Origin: Phenylobacterium sp.
Lineage (GTDB): Bacteria; Pseudomonadota; Alphaproteobacteria; Caulobacterales; Caulobacteraceae
Direction of reading: 5' to 3'
Assembly: GCA_028698405.1 (NCBI GenBank)
Contig: JAQVDF010000066.1
Location: forward strand, 1-7,966
DNA: 7,966 nucleotides
The position numbers and the translations under genes are program-made. This document shows, in pieces, positions 1 through 5,340 of this stretch. The first letter of the stretch is position 1. Every line of letters starts with the position of its first letter. The notes under the pieces were generated by a model. That model saw nothing but the letters and a program-made list of their open reading frames with translations. It did no database searches and was not told the DNA's origin.

Positions 1-471
1 CGCCATCCAGTAGCGGAGCAGGTAGTTGTGGCTGGAGAAGGGGAAGACCACCGCGAAGATCAGCGGCGGGGCGCCCTCGGCCCGGCGCTTTTCGATCAGA
101 GCCTTCAGCGGCGCGGCCGTACGCGGCCGGACGGCCATGGCCTGGGGATCGAGCGCGCGCATCGCCTCGGCGAGATCGGTCGAGACGGTGATCGCCGCGC
201 CGTGCTGATTGAGCGCCAGTGGCGCGACCATCGGCGCAGCCTGGCCGCTGACGCCCAGGCTGACGGCCAGCGGCAGCGGCCCCAGCATGTGGGCCCCGTC
301 CAGCGCCCCCATCGCCACCTTGTCGCGGATGTTGGCCCAGGAGGCCTCGCGGCTCAGCGTCACCGACAGCCCTTCGGCCTCGAAGAAGCCCAGCTCCCTG
401 GCGGCGGCCAGCGGGGCGCAGTCGGTCAGAGGGATGAACCCGAGCCGAAGCTCGCGCTGCTCGAGGCTCAC
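1..471 (-). CDS. nasS: NasS-type nitrate/nitrite sensor, partial (C-terminus cut by window edge)
   Basis: The 157 residues present belong to the NrtA/CmpA/NasS family of nitrate/bicarbonate-binding proteins. Visible family blocks are GFIPLTDCAPL (residues 11-21), SWANIRDKVAMGALDGAHML (44-63) and FPFSSHNYLLRYWM (143-156). The protein begins directly with the binding fold and has no signal peptide or Tat motif. This argues for a cytoplasmic NasS sensor and against a periplasmic transporter subunit. In known NasS-NasT systems NasS holds NasT inactive and releases it when nitrate or nitrite binds. The start is GTG at 471-469; its GTGA overlaps the nasT stop, and AGGGAG lies 7 bases upstream as a ribosome site. 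The next gene upstream is an ANTAR protein, which strongly supports NasS over NrtA. The remaining part of the protein lies beyond position 1, so C-terminal integrity cannot be judged. Confidence 0.9.
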   Translation of the reverse strand, partial: MSLEQRELRLGFIPLTDCAPLAAARELGFFEAEGLSVTLSREASWANIRDKVAMGALDGAHMLGPLPLAVSLGVSGQAAPMVAPLALNQHGAAITVSTDLAEAMRALDPQAMAVRPRTAAPLKALIEKRRAEGAPPLIFAVVFPFSSHNYLLRYWMA

Positions 472-1052
472 GTGTCGTCTCCCTTCAGCACGCCGGCGAA
501 GGCGATCAGGTCGGCGGCGACCGCGGCCAGCGGCCGGCCGTTGTCCATGGCGAGCTTGCGCAGCGCCCGGTAGGCGGCGTCCTCGTCCAGCCCCCTGGCC
601 TTCATCAGCAGGCCCTTGGCCCGCTCGATGGTCTTGCGCGAGGCGAGATCGGCGCGGGCCTTCTCCAGGTCGGCGCGCATCTGCTGCATGACCGCGAAGC
701 GGCTCATCGCCACCTCCAGCACCGGGCGCACGCGGCCGGGCGCCAGGCCGTCGACCACGTAGGCCGCGACCCCGGCGGTCACCGCCGCCTCGGCCAGCCC
801 CGGCGTCGAGCGGTCGACGAACATCACCACCGGCCGCGGATTGGCCTGACTGGCCTCCTTCAGGCTCTCCAGGGTGTCGCGGTCCGGGCTCTCACAGGCG
901 ATGACGATGACGTCGGGGGAGAGCCTTGCGAGGTCGGCCTCGATCGCCTCGAAGCTGGGCGCACGGGTGACCTCGAGCGGATCCACCTCGCTCAGGCCTT
1001 CGGCGACCAGCGCCGCACGGGCCTCGTCGGGGTCGATGATCAGCACTCGCAT
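468..1052 (-). CDS. nasT: NasT-type ANTAR-domain antitermination regulator
   Basis: A 194-residue protein with an N-terminal receiver-like domain (about 1-118) and a C-terminal RNA-binding ANTAR domain (about 135-187, core ERAKGLLMKARGLDEDAAY at 143-161). NasT proteins bind paired hairpins in the leader of nitrate-assimilation operons and prevent termination when NasS releases them. The receiver keeps the acidic pair near D7/D9. At the usual phospho-acceptor position after the third strand (PDVIVI then ACESPDRDTLE) there is A52 instead of Asp, which agrees with control by NasS binding and not by phosphorylation. The ATG at 1052 is chosen because the receiver fold starts at once with MRVLIID. 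A GTG at 1094 in the same frame would add 14 residues without homology. No good Shine-Dalgarno is seen before 1052; instead a 7-bp hairpin sits there. The gene overlaps nasS by 4 bases. Confidence 0.92.
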   Translation of the reverse strand: MRVLIIDPDEARAALVAEGLSEVDPLEVTRAPSFEAIEADLARLSPDVIVIACESPDRDTLESLKEASQANPRPVVMFVDRSTPGLAEAAVTAGVAAYVVDGLAPGRVRPVLEVAMSRFAVMQQMRADLEKARADLASRKTIERAKGLLMKARGLDEDAAYRALRKLAMDNGRPLAAVAADLIAFAGVLKGDDT

Positions 1053-1055
1053 CGA

Positions 1056-1073
1056 GGCCCGGATGGCCGGGCC
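1056..1073 (-). promoter_or_regulatory. Hairpin immediately upstream of the nasT start
   Basis: A perfect inverted repeat, GGCCCGG (1056-1062), loop of 4, CCGGGCC (1067-1073), ends three bases before the nasT ATG. In the transcript it would occupy the place where a ribosome site is expected, and no purine-rich Shine-Dalgarno is visible there. The structure is seen directly; a role in limiting nasT translation is inference. With a 4-base loop it does not match the 6-base-loop paired hairpins bound by ANTAR proteins. Confidence 0.4.
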
Positions 1074-1147
1074 CGACCGCCGGATCAACCGCACGCCGCG
1101 CTAGCGAGCGCAAAAGCCGCACGGCGCCTGAATTTCGGGCAGCTCCT

Positions 1148-1837
1148 TTAGCGGGGCAGCTCCAGCACCGTGTCGGGCAGCTCGTTGGGACTGCGCGGGC
1201 CCGGCGGGAAGTGGCGGGCCAGGATGTCGCCGCAGCGGGTGGCGGCGTCGCTCAACCCCTTGGCGGTCCGGCCCAGCCGCAGCTCCTTGAGCAGGTCGGC
1301 GACCACCGCGTCCCATTCCTTGTGGTCGACCACGGCGGCGATGGCCTCGTCGGCCACCAGCTCCACACGGTGCTCGGCCAGCGAGACGTAGATCAGGACG
1401 CCGGTGCGCTCGGCCGTCTCGTGCACGCCTTTGGAGAAGAACAGCTCCTGGGCGTGCTGGCGCACTCTTTCGGCCTTCAGTCCCGGAGTGGTCAGCAGGA
1501 TCCGCACCGGGCGCCAGGCGACGAGCAGGCCGACGGCGGCGAACAGCACCGCCTGCAGCAGGATCGCCCCCATCAGCGCCGCCCGCGCGGCGGTCTCGGC
1601 CGCGGCCCCCACCTGCACCGCCGTCCAGCCGCTGACGGCGGACGGGACGCTGACCTCGACGCCGAGCAGCAGCAGCAGCGCCGGCCCCAGCAGGGCCGCG
1701 CCCGCCGCCCAGGCCAGCGGGGTCTCGCGATAGTCCGAGGACCGCGCGGCCAGCACGCAGTAGATTTCGCCGCTGGTCTTCTTCTCCGCCGTGGCGATGG
1801 CTGCGGCGATCTCGGCCCGCTCCTGGTCGGTCAGCAT
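1148..1837 (-). CDS. TPM-domain membrane protein, split-domain type (COG3762-like)
   Basis: A 229-residue protein with no signal peptide. The N-terminus (1-40, with TSGEIYCVLAARSSDY at 21-36) matches the opening helix and strand of a TPM domain. It is followed by two hydrophobic segments (about 41-63 and 84-107). The rest of the TPM-like domain follows (about 120-210: AQELFFSKGVHETAERTGVLIYVS, then HRVELVADEAI, split here at 129-152 and 156-165). The membrane hairpin is therefore inserted inside the domain, as is usual for this second TPM type that accompanies LemA and a YgcG-like TPM protein. Biochemical function is unknown; some plant TPM proteins have been reported as phosphatases, which should not be transferred here. 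The ATG at 1837 is chosen because the TPM similarity begins there and AGGTGG lies 5 bases upstream. The gene starts one base after the stop of the first TPM gene (TGA-G-ATG). An upstream extension of the frame is only an Ala-rich shadow of the Gly-rich neighbour. Confidence 0.85.
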   Translation of the reverse strand: MLTDQERAEIAAAIATAEKKTSGEIYCVLAARSSDYRETPLAWAAGAALLGPALLLLLGVEVSVPSAVSGWTAVQVGAAAETAARAALMGAILLQAVLFAAVGLLVAWRPVRILLTTPGLKAERVRQHAQELFFSKGVHETAERTGVLIYVSLAEHRVELVADEAIAAVVDHKEWDAVVADLLKELRLGRTAKGLSDAATRCGDILARHFPPGPRSPNELPDTVLELPR

Positions 1838-1838
1838 C

Positions 1839-2642
1839 TCACCACCTGCCCGAGGACCCGCCGCCGCCGAACGAGCCGCCGCCGCCCGAGAAGCCGCCGC
1901 CCCCGCTCCAGCCGCCGCCGCCGCTCCAACCGCCGCCTCCGCGGCCGCTGCCGCCGCGGCCGCTGCCGCCGCCGGAGAACAGGATCGGCAGCAGCCACCA
2001 CAGGCCGCGCCGCCGGCGCCCGCCGCCAAGGATGCTGAGCATGATGAAGACGAAGACGATGAACACGGCCACCGGCCAGCCGCCGCCTTCGTCGGCCTCG
2101 GCCCGGCGCTGCTCGGCCGCGGCGACCTGCGCCTTCGCCTGGTCGTCCGGCAGGCTGAGCTGGGCGATCGCGGCGCGGGCGCCCTCGACCGTCCCGGCCT
2201 CCATCTCGCCGGCCTTGAACCTGGGCAGCACCTTCTCCTGCAGGATCAGGAAGGCCAGGGTGTCTGTGAACACCGGCTCCAGGCCGTAGCCGACCTCGAA
2301 GCGCACCTGACGGTCGTTGGGCGCGACGATGAAGACGACGCCGTTGTCCTCGCCCTTCTGGCCGACGCCCCAGGTGCGGCCGAGCTGGTAGCCGTACTCC
2401 TCGATCTCGTAGCCGCCGAGGTCGGAGATGGTGGCCACCACCATCTGCCGCCCGGTCTGCTGTTCGAGCTGGGCGAGTTCGGCGACAAGCTGGGCCTCGG
2501 CGGCGGGCGAGAGGATGTTCGCCTCGTCCACCACCCGACCGGTCAGGGCCGGGAACCTCGGCGCGGCGAAGGCCGCCGCCGCGCCGAGCAGCAGGATCAC
2601 CGCGGCGACGACGGCGCCGCGAACGGCGCCCGCCCGCGTCAT
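1839..2642 (-). CDS. TPM-domain protein, YgcG family, with Gly-rich C-terminus
   Basis: A 267-residue secreted, membrane-anchored protein. It has an N-terminal signal peptide (hydrophobic stretch about 10-24, likely cleavage after A24-F25-A26). A TPM domain follows at about 32-160, with VVDEANILSP (37-46), the strand MVVATISDLGGYEIEEY (67-83), the GEDNGVVFIVAPNDRQVRFEVGYGLE block (97-122) and the end of the domain near 160. A predicted transmembrane helix lies at about 189-206, then an Arg patch (RRRR, 209-212) and a tail of Gly, Ser and Trp repeats (224-267). This order is typical of YgcG/COG1512 proteins; the TPM domain would face the periplasm. The start overlaps the lemA stop as ATGA, with no independent Shine-Dalgarno, so translation is probably coupled to lemA. 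Family function is not established. Older labels such as 'methanol dehydrogenase' for this family are misleading. Confidence 0.9.
   Translation of the reverse strand: MTRAGAVRGAVVAAVILLLGAAAAFAAPRFPALTGRVVDEANILSPAAEAQLVAELAQLEQQTGRQMVVATISDLGGYEIEEYGYQLGRTWGVGQKGEDNGVVFIVAPNDRQVRFEVGYGLEPVFTDTLAFLILQEKVLPRFKAGEMEAGTVEGARAAIAQLSLPDDQAKAQVAAAEQRRAEADEGGGWPVAVFIVFVFIMLSILGGGRRRRGLWWLLPILFSGGGSGRGGSGRGGGGWSGGGGWSGGGGFSGGGGSFGGGGSSGRW
1842..1973 (-). repeat. Gly/Ser/Trp-rich low-complexity coding repeat
   Basis: This is the C-terminal tail of the first TPM protein (residues 224-267), built from short units such as SGGGGW, SGGGGF and SGGGGS. On the DNA it is a run of GGC/GGG-type codons, which read on the opposite strand as CCG/GCC. 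It produces long open but non-coding Ala/Arg-rich frames in both directions. Slippage or recombination could make the repeat number vary among strains. Confidence 0.85.
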
Positions 2643-3352
2643 TGCGCCGGCGCGGGCTGGGCGGGCAGAGCCGGCGGCGGGGCCGAGCCGGGCGTCACCG
2701 GCGCTTGGTCGCCGCCCGGCGTCGCGGGCGCGGCGGCGCCGGCCGGGGGGGCGCCGACCGTGCCGAAGTCCACCGTCGGCGCGCTCTGCGCCGTGGCCGA
2801 GGCCGTGAACAGCTGCATCGGCTTGGAGCCGGAGTGCAGCGTCTTGGCCCAGATGATGGTCGGGAAGGTGCGCAGCGAGGTATTGTAGTCGCGGACGGCC
2901 TCGTTGTAGTCGCGCCGCGCGATGTTGATGCGGTTTTCGGTCGCCTCGATCTCGTTCTGCAGCGCCAGGAAGTTCTGGTTCGACTTCAGCTCGGGATAGC
3001 GCTCCTGGATCATCATCAGCCGGCCCAGCACGCCGCTGAGCTGGTCCTGGGCGGCGGCGTAGCGCTGCATCGCCTCGGGGTCGGTGAGGGTGGAGGCGTC
3101 GACGGTCACCGCCGTGGCCCTGGCCCGGGCCTCGATCACCTCGGTCAGCACCGCCCGCTCCTGCGCCGCGTAGCCGCGCACGGTCTCGACGAGGTTGGGG
3201 ATCAGGTCGGCGCGACGCTGGTAGGTGGCCTGCACGTTGGCCCAGGCCGCCTTGGCCTGTTCTTCCTTGGTTGGAATGGTGTTGTAGCCGCAGCCGGCGA
3301 GCGCCAGCGGCGCAACGATCAGCAGGGCGAGACGGGCGAGGCGGCTGAGCAT
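2639..3352 (-). CDS. lemA: LemA-family lipoprotein with Pro/Ala-rich tail
   Basis: A 237-residue LemA-family protein. Residues 1-20 are a lipoprotein signal peptide with lipobox L18-A19-G20-C21; the residue after Cys is Gly, so there is no Asp retention signal of the E. coli type. The LemA helical core runs from about 23 to 185. Family blocks include RRADLIPNLVETVRGYA (46-62), ERYPELKSNQNFLALQNE (117-134), TENRINIARRDYNEAVRDYN (138-157) and the closing FP (163-164). Many LemA proteins have a simple N-terminal membrane helix, so a lipid anchor is a variation. After the core comes a Pro/Ala/Gly-rich tail (about 198-237) that looks disordered. Start: ATG at 3352, with GGGAG about 10 bases upstream. 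It is first in a lemA-TPM-TPM cluster, overlapping the next gene as ATGA. Molecular role unknown; an envelope function with the TPM partners is inferred from context. Confidence 0.93.
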   Translation of the reverse strand: MLSRLARLALLIVAPLALAGCGYNTIPTKEEQAKAAWANVQATYQRRADLIPNLVETVRGYAAQERAVLTEVIEARARATAVTVDASTLTDPEAMQRYAAAQDQLSGVLGRLMMIQERYPELKSNQNFLALQNEIEATENRINIARRDYNEAVRDYNTSLRTFPTIIWAKTLHSGSKPMQLFTASATAQSAPTVDFGTVGAPPAGAAAPATPGGDQAPVTPGSAPPPALPAQPAPAQ

Positions 3353-3375
3353 CTAGGCGGCGCTCCCTTCATGGC

Positions 3376-3403
3376 TTGCACGCTCACAAGCTTGAGCCTG
3401 CAA
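3376..3403 (-). other. Hairpin in the exporter-lemA spacer
   Basis: An imperfect inverted repeat with arms of 11 bases (TTGCACGCTCA at 3376-3386 and TGAGCCTGCAA at 3393-3403), one mismatch, and a loop of 6 bases. It sits 23 bases before the lemA ATG, just upstream of the GGGAG ribosome site. There is no U-run after it on the minus strand, so it is not a standard intrinsic terminator. It may be an RNA element in the lemA leader, a processing site or part of an interspersed genomic repeat; the sequence alone does not decide. Confidence 0.5.
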
Positions 3404-3440
3404 CATGGTCCCTGGTTTGACTTCACGCAATTCGCCTTCC

Positions 3441-3454
3441 TCCCCTTCGGGGGA
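3441..3454 (-). other. CCCC-TTCG-GGGG hairpin just after the second ABC gene
   Basis: A 5-bp perfect stem with a 4-base loop (TCCCC, TTCG, GGGGA) lies 5 bases beyond the stop of the downstream exporter gene. G/C-rich hairpins of this kind are common after genes in high-GC alphaproteobacteria. On the minus strand no run of T follows (AGGAAGGCGAATT instead), so it could stabilise the 3' end or attenuate read-through to lemA, but it is not a convincing terminator. Confidence 0.35.
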
Positions 3455-3459
3455 TGGCG

Positions 3460-5340
3460 TCACGTCCGCGAGGCGAACTCCGAGTCGCCGGTCGCAGCGA
3501 CGACGGCGTCGTCGAACGAGGCGTGGGCGGAGTGGTAGAGGCGAGCGTAGAGGCCGCCCTGCCCCATCAGCGCCTCGTGCGGGCCCTGTTCGACGATGCG
3601 GCCCTGTTGCAGGACGATGATCCGGTCGGCGTCGCGGATGGTCGCCAGCCGGTGGGCGATGACCATGCAGGTGCGGCCGGCGAACAGCACCTTCAGCGCC
3701 TTCTGGATGGCCTGTTCGGTGAAGCTGTCGATGTTGGCCGTCGCCTCGTCCAGGATCAGGATCTTGGGGTCGGCGACCAGCGCCCGGGCGAAGCTGACCA
3801 GCTGGCGCTGGCCCAGGCTGATGTTGCGCCCGCGCTGGCCGAGCCGGGTCTGGTAGCCCTCCGGCAGCCGCATGATGAAGTCGTGGGCGCTGACCGCCTT
3901 GGCCGCCTCGACGATCTCCTCCAGTGAGGCGTCGGTGTTGTAGCGGATGTTCTCCTCGATGGTGCCGGTGAACAGGAAGGGCTCCTGCAGCACCATGCCG
4001 ATCACCCGGCCGAGGCTGTCCAGCTCGACGTCGCGCACGTCGTGGCCCCCGACCAGCACCTGTCCCGCGTCGACGTCGTAGAACCGGTGGGTCAGCGACA
4101 TGATCGAGGTCTTGCCCGAGCCTGTGGGCCCGACCAGAGCGACCACTTCGCGCGGCTTCACCTGGAAGGAGATGTCGTGCAGCACCGGCCGCTTGGGGTC
4201 GTAACCGAAGGTCACGCTTCGGAACTCGACGGTGGGCTCGATGTCGGGCCCCAGCCGCACCGCGCCCGGCCGGTCGCGGATGGTCACCGGCACGTCCAGC
4301 ACCTCGAAGATGCGATGTCCCGCCGCCATCGCCCGCTGCATGATGGTGTATTGCATGGAGAGCATGCGGACGGGATCGAAGAAGCGCTGCACGTAGAAGA
4401 TGAAGGCGACCATCACGCCTACGTCCAGCCGCCCGCCCAGCACCGCATTGCCGCCGACCACGATCACGATGGCCATGGCGAAGCCGGTCAGCACGTCGAC
4501 GGTTGGCACCATCACCTGGGTCAGCTTGGCCGAGCCGACCTGCGCGACCATGTTCTCGCGCGCCTTCTCCTCGTAGAGCTCGAAGTTCATCGCCTCGCGG
4601 CGGGTCTCCTGCACGGTGCGGACGCCCTGGATGTTCTCGGCCAGCGCCGAGTTGGCCGAGGAGCTGGCGTCTCGGGCCTGGCGGAAGGTCTTCTTCGAAT
4701 AGGGCAGCCAGACCGCCCGGATGGCGATCAGCATCGGGATGACGGTCAGCGTCAGCAGCCCGAGCTGCAGGTCGGTGGCCAGCAGCACGATGGCGATGCC
4801 GACCAGCAGGACGAGGTCGCCCACGGCGCCGGTGGTGCTCTCCAGGAACTCCTGCAGCGCGTTCACGTCGCCCTGCAGCCTGGCCATGATCCGGCCGACG
4901 TGGGTCTTGTCCATGAACGACAGCGACACGTCCTGGAAGTGGCTGAACATCGCCCGCCGGACGTCGAAGATCACCTTCTGGGCGAGCCGGGCGCTCATCC
5001 ACTGCTCGAGGAAGAAGGCGCCGGCGTTCAGCACGATCACCCCGGCGAAGATCATCAGCAGCTGGTCGAGGCGGCCGGGGGCCTGGCGGGCGGCCGCGTC
5101 CACCGCCCGGCCGATCAGGAAGGGGATGGTCATCGCCGTCGCGGCCGAGGTCACGACCGCGATCTGGGCGAGGATCAGGTAGGTCTTGTGCGGCTTCAGG
5201 AAGGCGAAGAAGCGCCGCAGGATGTTCGGGTCGAAGGAGGCGAAGATCTCCTCGGCCTCGGCCGAGCCGAGGCTGGCCCGGGGGCGATTGGGGGCGCTGG
5301 AGGGCGCGGCCCCGTCGCGGTCGAAGGCGAAGTCGCTCAT
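3460..5340 (-). CDS. ABC exporter half-transporter (TMD-NBD), subunit with intact catalytic Glu
   Basis: A 626-residue type IV (MsbA/Sav1866-like) ABC half-transporter. The transmembrane domain spans about 45-345 with hydrophobic segments near 53-73, 92-113, 171-189, 193-212, 282-300 and 305-322. The ATPase domain spans about 370-605. Motifs: Walker A GPTGSGKT (404-411), Q-loop Gln 452 (LQEPFLF), signature NISLGQRQ (506-513), Walker B ILILDEA (527-533) with catalytic E532, D-loop around NID (536-538), switch His 563. The signature departs from LSGGQ at its first Gly position (L509). The ATG at 5340 overlaps the previous gene's stop (ATGA), with GGAGG about 10 bases upstream inside that gene, so the two are co-translated. 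With its partner it should form a heterodimeric exporter: its own Walker motifs pair with the partner's LSGGQ to make the active ATP site. The substrate (lipid, drug or peptide) cannot be told. An N-terminal extension of about 40 residues is polar and of low complexity. Confidence 0.94.
   Translation of the reverse strand: MSDFAFDRDGAAPSSAPNRPRASLGSAEAEEIFASFDPNILRRFFAFLKPHKTYLILAQIAVVTSAATAMTIPFLIGRAVDAAARQAPGRLDQLLMIFAGVIVLNAGAFFLEQWMSARLAQKVIFDVRRAMFSHFQDVSLSFMDKTHVGRIMARLQGDVNALQEFLESTTGAVGDLVLLVGIAIVLLATDLQLGLLTLTVIPMLIAIRAVWLPYSKKTFRQARDASSSANSALAENIQGVRTVQETRREAMNFELYEEKARENMVAQVGSAKLTQVMVPTVDVLTGFAMAIVIVVGGNAVLGGRLDVGVMVAFIFYVQRFFDPVRMLSMQYTIMQRAMAAGHRIFEVLDVPVTIRDRPGAVRLGPDIEPTVEFRSVTFGYDPKRPVLHDISFQVKPREVVALVGPTGSGKTSIMSLTHRFYDVDAGQVLVGGHDVRDVELDSLGRVIGMVLQEPFLFTGTIEENIRYNTDASLEEIVEAAKAVSAHDFIMRLPEGYQTRLGQRGRNISLGQRQLVSFARALVADPKILILDEATANIDSFTEQAIQKALKVLFAGRTCMVIAHRLATIRDADRIIVLQQGRIVEQGPHEALMGQGGLYARLYHSAHASFDDAVVAATGDSEFASRT

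Noticed and set aside
1098..1111. GCGCT-AGCG-AGCGC stem between the second TPM gene and nasT
   Set aside because: Only 5 bp, no U-run on either strand. Too weak to call a terminator.
1112..1143. Possible weak terminator after the second TPM gene (GCTGC/GCGGC stem followed by TTTT on the minus strand)
   Set aside because: The stem needs a G-U pair and an 18-base loop, and only four T follow. Not convincing enough to annotate.
1791..2888. Long plus-strand open frame (365 codons), Ala/Gly/Arg-rich
   Set aside because: It is antisense to the TPM and LemA genes. The composition follows from G/C-rich third positions and the Gly-repeat tail; there is no family similarity or ribosome site.
3353..5002. 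Minus-strand open frame of 549 codons overlapping the second ABC gene and the lemA spacer
   Set aside because: Different frame from the ABC gene, with an Arg/Pro/Gly-rich nonsense composition. Only its last part (the 17-codon mini-ORF in the spacer) lies outside the ABC gene and is discussed separately.
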